Source: Streptomyces sp. R33 | GTDB lineage: Bacteria > Actinomycetota > Actinomycetes > Streptomycetales > Streptomycetaceae | Reading direction: 5' to 3' | DNA length: 64,000 nucleotides | Assembly (NCBI RefSeq): GCF_041200175.1 | Contig: NZ_CP165727.1 | Span: forward strand, 4,290,501 to 4,354,500 | Shown: piece after piece, positions 24,251 through 32,668 of the stretch | Numbering within the stretch: position 1 is the first letter of the stretch | Layout: each line of letters begins with the position of its first letter | The notes under the pieces: generated by a model | The model's input: the letters and a program-made list of their open reading frames with translations, nothing else | What the model was told of the DNA's origin: nothing | Database searches by the model: none | Translations under genes and position numbers: made by a program

Positions 24251-25759
24251 TCAGAAGTCGGTGAGGAGTTCGTCGGAGCGGCCCGTGCCGGCCCGCGAGG
24301 AGGGGTCGAGGTCTGTGACCCCGTACGAGGCGTCCACGGCCCGGGCGCGTGCGGGGTCCAGCGGGACCGCCTCGTAGTACGAGCGGCCGTGCTGCCGGTA
24401 CCTCAGCATCGGTACGACGCCCAGCACGAGCGTGCCGAGCCCGATGCCGAGGGCGAGGGCGTTCAGCTCGGTCAGGGACCGGACGAAGATCCACACCATG
24501 AACAGCCCGCCGCCCAGCGGCCACAGGCCGATGAGGAGCAGGTTCCCCACGGACGCGAAGAGCTGCCTGCGGTGGACCACGACGGCGGAGAACGCGGCGA
24601 GGCCGTAGTAGAAGCAGATCAGCAGGCCCACGCCGCTGACCGCGTCGGCGAGCAGCCGCAATCCGGAGCCGGAGCCCGCACCTGAGCCCAGGTTGGCGGC
24701 GACGGTGAGAGCGAGCGCGACGCCCGCGACGACCGCGGTGGCGGTCCACGGGGTCTGCCGGCCCGGGTGGATGCGGCCGAACGCCGGAGGGAGGGTGCGG
24801 TCGCGGCCCATGGCGAAGAGGGTGCGGGTGGCCTGGAGCAGCGAGGTCTCGAGCGTGGCGACGGTGGACAGCAGCACCGCGAGGACGAGCAGCCGGCCGC
24901 CCCAGCCGGGCCAGACCGCGTCCCCGAGGACGGTGAGGAAGGACTCGGGGTTCTGCCGTACGACGTCGGTGCCGACGAGGATGTTGACGGAGATCGTGAA
25001 GACGACGAACAGGGCGAAGCACGTCACGACGCCGATCACCCCGCCGAACCCCGAGCCGCGGCGGCCGCCCCGGGTCTCCTCGCCGAGGTTGCTGGTCACG
25101 TCCCAGCCCCAGTAGGCGAAGACGGCGATCAACGCGCCGGTCACGAAGTGGTGCTGGCCGTCGAAGTGGCCGAAGCCGAACCAGGAGGGCGAGAAGTCCG
25201 CCACGTTGCCGTCCTTGGACAGGGCGGCGACGGCGAAGGCCAGGAGCAGGACGAGCTGCGTCCCGGTGACGGCGGTCTGGGCGTGGGCGCTGATCCGGGC
25301 GCCGTGCATCACGACGCCGGCCATGAGCAGGAACCAGAGCGCGCCGACGGCCGTGGCCAGGGCGGTGTGGCCGGCCGCCGGGGTGCCGAAGAGGGACAGC
25401 GTCGCGGCGCCGGCCGGAAGGGCGGTGGAGGCCATGAACACGGTGGCGGAGACGACGAGCGCCCAGCCGCTGAGGAAGCCGAGGAAGGGGTGCAGCGACC
25501 GGCCCGTCCAGGCGTACGAGGCACCGGCGTTCGGGTCGAGGCGGCCCAGGTGACGGAAGGCGAGGGCGATCCCGACGACGGGGAGGGCGCAGTACAGGAG
25601 GACGGCCGGGCCGGCGACGCCGACGGCGGCTATCAGTGCGGGGAAGGTGCCCGCGATGGTGTAGGCCGGGCCGCAGCCCGCCACGGCCATCACGACGGAG
25701 TCGAACGTGCCCAGCGCGTCGGCCCGCAGACTCCCTCCGGCACCAGAGTGCTTGCTCAC
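24251..25759 (-). CDS. APC-superfamily amino acid permease
   Basis: The 502-aa protein starts at GTG 25759, nine bases after AGGAAAG (a GTG six bases upstream is too close). It has about twelve membrane helices. Helix 1 contains DSVVMAVAGCGPAYTIAGTFPALIAAVG, with the unwound region of APC carriers, and FAYWGWDVTSNLGEE corresponds to the conserved loop before helix 7. It resembles amino-acid/polyamine permeases of actinomycetes. A polypyrimidine mRNA leader (complement of 25786-25863) precedes it. Confidence 0.92.
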   Translation of the reverse strand: MSKHSGAGGSLRADALGTFDSVVMAVAGCGPAYTIAGTFPALIAAVGVAGPAVLLYCALPVVGIALAFRHLGRLDPNAGASYAWTGRSLHPFLGFLSGWALVVSATVFMASTALPAGAATLSLFGTPAAGHTALATAVGALWFLLMAGVVMHGARISAHAQTAVTGTQLVLLLAFAVAALSKDGNVADFSPSWFGFGHFDGQHHFVTGALIAVFAYWGWDVTSNLGEETRGGRRGSGFGGVIGVVTCFALFVVFTISVNILVGTDVVRQNPESFLTVLGDAVWPGWGGRLLVLAVLLSTVATLETSLLQATRTLFAMGRDRTLPPAFGRIHPGRQTPWTATAVVAGVALALTVAANLGSGAGSGSGLRLLADAVSGVGLLICFYYGLAAFSAVVVHRRQLFASVGNLLLIGLWPLGGGLFMVWIFVRSLTELNALALGIGLGTLVLGVVPMLRYRQHGRSYYEAVPLDPARARAVDASYGVTDLDPSSRAGTGRSDELLTDF

Positions 25760-25785
25760 GATCACGTCTTTCCTGGAGGCGTACC

Positions 25786-25863
25786 AAGGGAAAGGGGGAG
25801 GGAATGAGGACGGAAAGGGGGAGGGAAAGGGGGAGGCGGGAGAGGGGGAGGTAATGGGGAAGG
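25786..25863 (+). repeat. Polypurine tract (G/A-rich)
   Basis: In 78 bases of the plus strand only five are pyrimidines. GGAAAGGGGGAGGG-type words recur several times. G-runs of three to five are spaced closely enough for G-quadruplexes, and mirror-like GA repeats could form triplex DNA. It forms the 5' leader region of the APC permease, whose mRNA would be C/U-rich there. Confidence 0.8.
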
Positions 25864-26061
25864 CAAACGGGGCCGGGGAAAATGCTCGGGGATTCCCGGC
25901 GCGTCGGAAAAGCGGGGGGCTTCGCGGTGGCGTTCCCGGCCCTTCCTGAGGCGGCCCGGTTGCGGTTCGCACGACCGGGCGGCTGAACAGGAACCAGATC
26001 CTGCCCAAACCGCCCAGGAAGCGCAAGGGTTCGAGCGAAGATACCGACGATCGACCCGGTT

Positions 26062-26079
26062 ATTGATATTCGAATCAAT
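26062..26079. promoter_or_regulatory. AT-rich inverted repeat ATTGAT-N6-ATCAAT
   Basis: A perfect 6-bp inverted repeat in an unusually AT-rich patch lies about 300 bases upstream of the APC permease and about 80 bases past the sigma gene end. It is a candidate operator/promoter for the permease. Confidence 0.4.
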
Positions 26080-26160
26080 GCAAGCCTTCTCGGTCCACCG
26101 AGGATTCGCTGGTGATCCTCGACAAGACCGGAACCGGGACGGGCGGTTCGGCGGGTGCGG

Positions 26161-27057
26161 TCAGTCGCCCAGTACGGACCCCAGGTCGATCCTGGCGAGG
26201 CGCTCCGGATCGGTCAGGATGTCGAGCGCGGCGATCTTTCCGTCCTTGACGGTGAACGCCATGAGCGACATCGGCTTGCCTTCCGCCATGGCGAGCACCC
26301 CGGGAAATCCGTTGACGAAAACCGGGTGTGCGGCCGCGGCGAACCGGGCGAACATGACGGCGTTCGAGGCGACGTCCCCCGCGCCGCGGCGGACCGCGCT
26401 GGGGCGCAGCGCGCCGCCGTCGGAGCGGGCCACCACATCGGGGTCGAGGAGGTCGACGAGCGCGTCGAGGTTCCCGCCGCGCGAGGCGCTGAGGAAGGCC
26501 TCCACGACCTCCCGGGTGCGCACCAGGTCGGCGTCGGGGGCGGGCGCGGCCCCCTGGACCCGGCGACGGGCGCGGCTGGCGAGCTGCCGGGTCGAGGCCG
26601 CCGTACGGCCGAGGACCGGGGCGATCTCGTCGAAGGGGACCGCGAACAGGTCGTGCAGGACGAAGGCGAGCCGCTCGGCGGGAGCCAGGGTCTCCAGGAC
26701 CACCAGCAGCGCGATGCCCACGGAATCGGCGACGAGGACCTCGTGTTCCGGATCGATGGCTGCGAGCCCCGTGACGACCGGGTCGGGCAGCCGGACGTAC
26801 CCGTCCCGGTCCTGCAGCGGATCCTCGCGCCGCGTGATGCGCGAGCGCAGCATGTCCAGGCACACCCGGCCGACGACGGTGGTCAGCCAGCCGCCCAGGT
26901 TCTCCACGGCGGTGACCTCCGAGCGGCTCAGCTTCAGCCAGGCCTCCTGCACGGCGTCCTCCGACTCGCTGATCGAGCCGAGCATCCGGTAGGCCACGGC
27001 CCGCAGATGGGGGCGGTACTCCTCGAAGCGCCGCGCCAGGGCGTCCTGTTCGCTCAC
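26161..27057 (-). CDS. ECF sigma factor, SigJ/ECF41 type
   Basis: The 298-aa protein starts at GTG 27057 with AGGA upstream. Region 2 is HLRAVAYRMLGSISESEDAVQEAWLKLSR...LGGWLTTVVGRVCLDMLRSR. Region 4 is LAPAERLAFVLHDLFAVPFDEIAPVLGRTAASTRQLASRARRRV. A SnoaL/NTF2-like C-terminal domain follows (VVEAFLSASRGGNLDALVDLLDPDVVARSDGG...), which in ECF41 factors controls activity in place of an anti-sigma factor. Partners are usually COE/carboxymuconolactone or oxidoreductase genes; none is adjacent. It is divergent from the AfsR-type regulator gene. Confidence 0.93.
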   Translation of the reverse strand: MSEQDALARRFEEYRPHLRAVAYRMLGSISESEDAVQEAWLKLSRSEVTAVENLGGWLTTVVGRVCLDMLRSRITRREDPLQDRDGYVRLPDPVVTGLAAIDPEHEVLVADSVGIALLVVLETLAPAERLAFVLHDLFAVPFDEIAPVLGRTAASTRQLASRARRRVQGAAPAPDADLVRTREVVEAFLSASRGGNLDALVDLLDPDVVARSDGGALRPSAVRRGAGDVASNAVMFARFAAAAHPVFVNGFPGVLAMAEGKPMSLMAFTVKDGKIAALDILTDPERLARIDLGSVLGD

Positions 27058-27229
27058 CTGTCACGTCCTAGCGTCGTTGATCGTAAGTCCACGCATGGAC
27101 GGTAACCGGGTGGTGCGTCATGTGCGCATGGATTGCGGCCCGATGCTCTGCCCGCGCCGTTCCCGGCCACCGTCGCAACCGTCGCCGAGGGCTCGAAGTG
27201 GGCCGCGTGCGGGCCGCACAATGGCGATC

Positions 27230-30200
27230 ATGCGGATCGCGATATTGGGGCCACTGGAAGTTCGGACCGGGGACGGGGACGGGGACGGGGGCGTCGTGGG
27301 TGTCGGCGGGGCGCGGCTGCGCGCGCTGCTGGTGCTGCTCGCGCTCGAACCCGGCCGGGTGGTCTCCTCCGAGCTGCTGATCGACGGGATCTGGGACCGG
27401 GACCCGCCGATGGGCGCGCCGAACGCCCTCCAGGCGCTCGTGTCGCGGTTGCGCCGGGCGCTGCCGGGGGTGGAGATCGCCTCGCATCCGGCCGGGTACC
27501 GGCTCCTCGTCGAGCCCGACGCCGTCGACGCGGTCCGGTTCGAACGGCTCGCCGCGGCCGGGCGGGCGGCCTTGGCCCGCGAGCCCGCCACCGCCGCCCG
27601 GACCCTGCGCGAGGCGCTGGAGCTGTGGCGCGGACCGGCCCTGCTGGACGTGGCGGGCTCCGACTTCTTCCGGGCGCCGGTGACCCGGCTGACGGAGCTG
27701 CGGGCGGCCGCGCTCGAGGACCGCATCGAGGCCGATCTGCGCCGGGGCCTCGGCCGGGAGCTCACCGGGGAGCTGGCCTCCCTCGTCGCCGAACACCCGC
27801 TGCGGGAAGGGCTGGTCGGAGCGCTGATGCGGGCGCTCGTCGCGGCCGGCCGGCCCGCCGAGGCGCTCGCCGCGTACGGCCGGGCCCGCGAGGCCCTCGC
27901 CGAGGAACTCGGCGCCGACCCGTCGCCGGAGCTGGCCGCGCTGCACACCGCAGTACTGCGCGGCGAGGTCGCCGGGGGTACCGAGCCGGTGCCGTCCGCA
28001 GGGTCCCTGCCGTCCGTACAGCCCGTACAGCCCGTACGTGCGCAGCAGCCCGGGCAGGAGCCCGTACGTCCGGCACAGCCCGTACCGCAGCCCGCTCCGG
28101 CGGGGGCGTCGGCGGCCGACTCCGCCCCTCCCGCGCCCGCGACCAACCTCCGCGCCCCGCTGGCCAGTTTCGTCGGCCGCGACGCCGACCTCGCCCGGGT
28201 CGCCGCGCTGATCGGGGAACACCGGCTCACCACCCTCACCGGGCCCGGCGGCGCCGGCAAGACCCGGCTGTCGGTCGAGGCGGCCCGTCCGCTGCTCGGC
28301 CGGTTCCCCGACGGCGTCTGGCAGGTCGAGCTCGCACCGCTGAGCGCGGAGGCCGACGTACCGCAGGCCGTACTGTCCGCACTCGGCCTGCGCGAGCAGG
28401 CTTCGGCGCCGGGCGAGCCCCTGGACCGGCTCGTCACGGCGCTGCGCACCCGGACCGCCCTGCTGGTCCTCGACAACTGCGAGCACCTGATCGAGGCGGC
28501 CGCAGCCCTGGCCGACCGGCTGCTCGGCGCCTGCCCCGGGGTGCGGATCCTCGCGACGAGCCGGGAGCCGCTCGGCCTCACCGGCGAGGCGCTCTGGCCG
28601 GTCGAGGCGCTGGCCCTCCCGCCGCAGGACGCGGGAGCCGCCGAGGCCATGTCGTACGCGGCGGTCCGGCTGCTGGGCGACCGGGCGGCCGCGGCCCGGT
28701 CGGGCTTCGCCGTCGGCGAGGACACGGCAGCCGCCGTGACCCGGATCGTCCGCGCGCTGGACGGGATGCCCCTGGCCATCGAACTGGCCGCGGCACGGCT
28801 GCGCACGATGAGCGCCGAGCAGCTGGCGGCGGGGCTCGACGACCGGTTCCGGCTGCTGACCGGCGGCGCCCGCACGGCCCCGCGCCAGCACCGGACGCTG
28901 CGGGCGGTCGTGGACTGGAGCTGGGAGCTGCTGACCGGACCGGAACAGGCCCTGTTGCGCCGGCTGGCGGCGTTCCCGGGCGGCGTGACGCTGGAGGCGG
29001 CGGAGCGCGCGTGCGCGGACACCGCGACGGGCGGGTCCACCGGCATCGAGCCGGCCGACGTAGCCGGCGTACGGGACGTGGTCGACGTACGGGACGTGGC
29101 CGACGTGGTCGACGTACGGGACGTACTCGACCTCATGACCTCGCTGACCGAGAAGTCGCTGCTGGTGACCGCCGGCGACGGCCGCTACCGGATGCTCCAG
29201 ACCATCAGGGCGTACGGCCTGGAGCGGCTGGCCGAGGCCGGCGAGCAGGAGCCGGTCCGCCGGGCGCAGACCGCGTACTTCACCGGGCTGGCCCGGACCG
29301 CGGATCCGCATCTGCGCCGGGCCGACCAGCTGGAGTGGCTCGCGCGGCTGGCCGTCGAGCACGACAACCTGAAGGCGGCGCTGCGCGGCACGATCGCGGC
29401 GGGCGACGCGCGGGCCGCCGTGGGCCTGGTCTCGGCGGCCGGCTGGTACTGGTGGCTCAGCGGCCACAAGGCGGAGGGCGCCGAACTGGCGGCGGCCGCA
29501 CTGGCGCTGCCGGGCGGGGCGGCGGAGGAAGAGGACCTGGTCGTCGCGTACGCGCTCTCCGTCCTGTTCGCGACGGCCGGGGTCGGCGACGAGAAGAAGC
29601 TGGCAGCGCTGCTCGGCGAGGCGCTGCGGCTCGCCGAGCGGACGGACAGCCGGCATCCGGTGGTGCGGTTCCTCGGGCCTGTCGACCGGATGCTGCGCAG
29701 TGCCGCCGCGGGCCGGGCGGCGCCGGCGGACACCTGGGACGAACTGCTGGCCGACGCGGACCCGTGGGTACGGGCGCAGGGCCGGCTGGAGGGCGCCCGG
29801 ACCCTGCTCGGCGCCGGCGGCCCGCCTGCTCAGGCCGAGCAGGCCATCGAGGAGGCGCTGGCCGGGTTCCGGGCTCTCGGCGAGCGGTGGGGTGCCTCCT
29901 TCGCGCTGACCGTGCTGGCGGACCTGGTGGCGCGGCGAGGCGATTTCGCGGCGGCGCTCGGCCACTACGAGCAGGCGGTCGAGGTGGTCGGCGAGATCGG
30001 GGTGCTGGAGGACCGGCTGCACGCGCTGATCCGGCTGGCGCAGCTGTCCTGGCTGGCCGGCGACCCGGCGGGCAGCGCCGCGGCCCTGGCGCGGGCGGAG
30101 CAGGACGCCGCCGCGGCGGGCTGGCCGGAGTCGATCGCGGTACTGGCGCACGGCAAGGCCGAACTGGCCTGGTGGACCGGGAGGTTCCCGGAGGCGCGGG

Positions 30201-30658
30201 CCGAACTGGCGCGGGCCGAGGAGGCGATCGCCGGGATCTGTGCCCATCCGGTGTTCCGCGCGATGGCCCTCGACACGCGAGCCCATCTGGACGCGGCGGA
30301 GGGCGAGCTGGACAGGGCGCGGGCCCACCGCGCGGAGGCGCTGGACCTGGCGCTGGGCTCCGGGCACGCGCCGACGGTGGCCCAGGTCCTGATCGGCGTC
30401 GCGGACCAGGCCGTACGGGAGGACCGGCCGGAGCAGGCGGCCCGGCTGCTGGCGGCGGCGCTGGCGGTACGGGGCGGGCCGGACCACGGGCGTCCGGACG
30501 CGGCGCGGGTGGAGAACGCGGCGCGCGCCGCGCTCGGTGAGGGGTTCACCGAGGCGGCGCGATGCGGTGCGGCGTCGGGCGCGGCGTCGGGCGTGGCATC
30601 GAGCGTGGAGGCCGTACGGGAGCTGGCGGCGCCCGCCCTCAGCCGGCCTGGCGGTTGA
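27230..30658 (+). CDS. AfsR/SARP-type regulator with ATPase and TPR domains
   Basis: The product is 1142 aa from ATG 27230 (MRIAILGPLEV; an in-frame ATG lies at 27221). It has an N-terminal winged-helix plus BTAD domain (about 1-245) typical of SARPs. A Pro/Gln-rich linker follows, then an NB-ARC-like ATPase with P-loop GPGGAGKTRL near 335 and LLVLDNCEHL (Walker B). The C-terminal half is helical and TPR-like, ending around 1140. Valine/aspartate-rich repeats (DVVDVRDV) near 605-630 are odd. Large SARPs activate neighbouring operons by binding direct heptamer repeats. The convergent ABC exporter genes overlap its end by 20 bases and carry such repeats upstream. Confidence 0.92.
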   Translation: MRIAILGPLEVRTGDGDGDGGVVGVGGARLRALLVLLALEPGRVVSSELLIDGIWDRDPPMGAPNALQALVSRLRRALPGVEIASHPAGYRLLVEPDAVDAVRFERLAAAGRAALAREPATAARTLREALELWRGPALLDVAGSDFFRAPVTRLTELRAAALEDRIEADLRRGLGRELTGELASLVAEHPLREGLVGALMRALVAAGRPAEALAAYGRAREALAEELGADPSPELAALHTAVLRGEVAGGTEPVPSAGSLPSVQPVQPVRAQQPGQEPVRPAQPVPQPAPAGASAADSAPPAPATNLRAPLASFVGRDADLARVAALIGEHRLTTLTGPGGAGKTRLSVEAARPLLGRFPDGVWQVELAPLSAEADVPQAVLSALGLREQASAPGEPLDRLVTALRTRTALLVLDNCEHLIEAAAALADRLLGACPGVRILATSREPLGLTGEALWPVEALALPPQDAGAAEAMSYAAVRLLGDRAAAARSGFAVGEDTAAAVTRIVRALDGMPLAIELAAARLRTMSAEQLAAGLDDRFRLLTGGARTAPRQHRTLRAVVDWSWELLTGPEQALLRRLAAFPGGVTLEAAERACADTATGGSTGIEPADVAGVRDVVDVRDVADVVDVRDVLDLMTSLTEKSLLVTAGDGRYRMLQTIRAYGLERLAEAGEQEPVRRAQTAYFTGLARTADPHLRRADQLEWLARLAVEHDNLKAALRGTIAAGDARAAVGLVSAAGWYWWLSGHKAEGAELAAAALALPGGAAEEEDLVVAYALSVLFATAGVGDEKKLAALLGEALRLAERTDSRHPVVRFLGPVDRMLRSAAAGRAAPADTWDELLADADPWVRAQGRLEGARTLLGAGGPPAQAEQAIEEALAGFRALGERWGASFALTVLADLVARRGDFAAALGHYEQAVEVVGEIGVLEDRLHALIRLAQLSWLAGDPAGSAAALARAEQDAAAAGWPESIAVLAHGKAELAWWTGRFPEARAELARAEEAIAGICAHPVFRAMALDTRAHLDAAEGELDRARAHRAEALDLALGSGHAPTVAQVLIGVADQAVREDRPEQAARLLAAALAVRGGPDHGRPDAARVENAARAALGEGFTEAARCGAASGAASGVASSVEAVRELAAPALSRPGG

Positions 30659-31439
30659 ACACCCGGGTGGCCCAGAAGTACCCGGCCACCGTGAGCCCGA
30701 GGCACCAGGCGACGGCGACGATCCCGTTGTCGCCGATCGGGGTGCCCATCAGCAGGCCCCGGACGGTCTCGATGATCGGGGTGAAGGGCTGGTGCTCGGC
30801 GAAGACGCGGACCACGGTGGGCATCGAGTCGGTGGGGACGAACGCGCTGCCGATGAAGGGCAGGAAGGCCAGCGGCAGGACGATGTTGCTGGCGCCCTCC
30901 GGGGTCTTGCTGACGGTGCCGAGGGCGACGGCCAGCCAGGTCACGGCGAAGGTGAGCAGGGTGATCAGGCCGAGGGCGGCGATCCATTCGGTGAGCCCGG
31001 CGGAGGGCCGGAAGCCCATCAGCAGGGCGATGCCGATGACGAGGCCGACGCTGACCAGGGTCTGGAGCACGCTGCTGATCACACGGCCGACGAGGATCGA
31101 CGGGCGGGAGATGGCCATGGTGCGGAAGCGGGCCACGATCCCCTCGGTGAGGTCGGTGCAGACGGACACCGCGGTGGACGTGGAGGCGGCGGTCACGGTC
31201 ATCAGGAGGATGCCGGGGACGAGGTAGTTGATGTAGGCGGCGCCGGTTCCGATGCCCGCGGCGAGCGGCCGGCCGAGGACGTATACGAAGAGCAGCAGGA
31301 AGATGACGGGCACGGCCATGGTGCCGAGGGAGAGCCCGGGGTAGCGCAGCGCGTGCCTGAGGTTGCGGCGCAGCATCGTCGCCGCGTCGCGCAGCGGGGC
31401 GGGGGTGGCGGCGGGGACGGGGGCGGTGAAGGTGCTCAT
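30639..31439 (-). CDS. ABC-2 type exporter permease (DrrB-like)
   Basis: The 266-aa membrane protein has six predicted helices and the ABC-2 pattern (RNLRHALRYPGLSLGTMAVPVIFLLLF, then YLVPGILLMTVTAASTSTAVSVCTDLTEGIVARFRTMAISRPSILVGRV). The latter is typical of DrrB-type daunorubicin-resistance permeases. The start ATG at 31439 overlaps the ATPase gene stop (ATGA). It should form the exporter pore with the ATPase at 31436-32446. Confidence 0.92.
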   Translation of the reverse strand: MSTFTAPVPAATPAPLRDAATMLRRNLRHALRYPGLSLGTMAVPVIFLLLFVYVLGRPLAAGIGTGAAYINYLVPGILLMTVTAASTSTAVSVCTDLTEGIVARFRTMAISRPSILVGRVISSVLQTLVSVGLVIGIALLMGFRPSAGLTEWIAALGLITLLTFAVTWLAVALGTVSKTPEGASNIVLPLAFLPFIGSAFVPTDSMPTVVRVFAEHQPFTPIIETVRGLLMGTPIGDNGIVAVAWCLGLTVAGYFWATRVFNRQAG

Positions 31440-32446
31440 CGTGCGGACTCCTTGGCGGTCTGGACGGGGGCGACGACGGGGGCGGTGGAGGTGCCGGGGG
31501 CGACGGGCGTGACGGGCCGCCCGGTCAGGGCGAGGAAGACGTCGTCGAGATCGGGGGTGTGCACGGTCAGGCCACTGACCTCGATGGACTCGGCATCGAG
31601 CCGGTCGATCAGTGCCCGCAGCGACTGCACGCCGCCGTCGCTGGGGATCTGGAGGGTGAGGGCTTCCGCATCGCGCGACGCCTCGCCGAAGCTGCGGGCG
31701 GCGCGCTCGTACCCGCCGCGCTCGGCGAACCGGAGGTTGATGTTCCCGCCGGGGACCAGCCGCTTGAGCTCGTACGCGGTGCCCTCGGCGACCAGCTTCC
31801 CGTGGTCGAGGACGGCGATCCGGTCGGCGAGCTGATCGGCCTCCTCCAGGTACTGGGTGGTGAGGAAGATGGTGACGCCGTCGGCGACGAGCTCACGGAT
31901 GATCTGCCACATCGCGCGGCGGCTGCGGGGGTCGAGACCGGTGGTCGGCTCGTCGAGGAAGATGACCTGCGGGCTGCCCATCAGGGTCATCGCCAGGTCG
32001 AGGCGCCTCAGCATGCCGCCGGAGAAGGTGAGCGCCACCTTGCGGGCCACGTCGACGAGATCGAAGGCCTCCAGCAGTTCGGCGGCCCGACGGCGGCCCT
32101 CGGCCTTGCCGAGGTGGCGCAGGTCGGCCATCAGGAGCAGGTTCTCCTCGGCGGTGAGCAGCTTGTCCACCGCCGAGAACTGTCCGGTGACGCCGATGGC
32201 CGCCCGAACGGCGTCGGGGTGCGTGGCCAGGTCGTACCCGGCGATCCGCACGTGCCCGGCGTCGGTGCCGATCAGGGTGGACAGGATCTGCACGGTGGTG
32301 GTCTTGCCGGCCCCGTTCGGGCCGAGCAGCGAGAAGATGGTCCCTGTCGGGACGTGCAGGTCGATTCCGTCGAGGACGGTCTTGTCCCCGTACGCCTTGC
32401 GCAGCCCGGTGGCCGTGATGGCCGGCAGGCCAGAGTGTGAGGTCAT
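31436..32446 (-). CDS. ABC exporter ATPase (DrrA-like)
   Basis: The 336-aa ATPase has Walker A LLGPNGAGKTTT, a Q-loop near VTGQFSAVD, a signature FSGGMLRRLDLAMTL, Walker B VIFLDEPTTGLDPRSR and the H-loop position as Q in FLTTQYLEEAD, the usual DrrA form. The C-terminal extension after residue 220 (VSGLTVHTPDLDDVFLALTG) is the DrrA-type domain. It exports hydrophobic compounds, possibly antibiotics, with the permease. Four TGTCAGCGG repeats upstream (32503-32562) suggest control by the adjacent AfsR-type protein. Confidence 0.94.
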   Translation of the reverse strand: MTSHSGLPAITATGLRKAYGDKTVLDGIDLHVPTGTIFSLLGPNGAGKTTTVQILSTLIGTDAGHVRIAGYDLATHPDAVRAAIGVTGQFSAVDKLLTAEENLLLMADLRHLGKAEGRRRAAELLEAFDLVDVARKVALTFSGGMLRRLDLAMTLMGSPQVIFLDEPTTGLDPRSRRAMWQIIRELVADGVTIFLTTQYLEEADQLADRIAVLDHGKLVAEGTAYELKRLVPGGNINLRFAERGGYERAARSFGEASRDAEALTLQIPSDGGVQSLRALIDRLDAESIEVSGLTVHTPDLDDVFLALTGRPVTPVAPGTSTAPVVAPVQTAKESAR

Positions 32447-32502
32447 GTCGTTCGCCCGTTTCGTGGTCGCGTCTTCCTGACGCCGTCACCATGAACGCCC
32501 CC

Positions 32503-32562
32503 GCTGACAGCCCCTTGAGCGACCGCTGACACCTGCGGGCACCCGCTGACAAGCCGCTGACA
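32503..32562 (-). promoter_or_regulatory. Four direct repeats TGTCAGCGG, SARP-box-like
   Basis: On the minus strand the nonamer TGTCAGCGG occurs four times without mismatch. Its GCTGACA core starts, in plus coordinates, at 32503, 32525, 32545 and 32556. The spacings are 22, 20 and 11 bases, close to one or two DNA turns, as in SARP binding sites. The array lies 57-116 bases upstream of the ABC ATPase start. Confidence 0.7.
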
Positions 32563-32580
32563 GGTCGGACACGGAGCGTT

Positions 32581-32594
32581 GTTTCACGTGAAAC
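32581..32594. other. parS site 1
   Basis: GTTTCACGTGAAAC is the perfect 14-bp Streptomyces parS consensus bound by ParB. It lies between the exporter promoter and the aminotransferase gene. Confidence 0.95.
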
Positions 32595-32668
32595 ACCGCC
32601 CTCCCGGGTTGGCCGACAGGCTTCCGACCCTCCCGGGGGTCCGCATCGTGGACAACTACGCTCGGGAC

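Noticed and set aside
23892..26078. 728-aa minus-strand frame overlapping the APC permease and helical-repeat genes
   Set aside because: It is Arg/Pro-rich shadow sequence with inverted codon-position GC; the two real genes explain the region.
27077..27229. Extended N-terminus for the AfsR-type protein
   Set aside because: The added residues have poor codon use; SARP domains start at the MRIAILGPLEV segment.
32579..32668. Longer aminotransferase start giving MFHVKHRPPG
   Set aside because: It would translate parS; the TACGCT box and conserved length favour ATG 32669.
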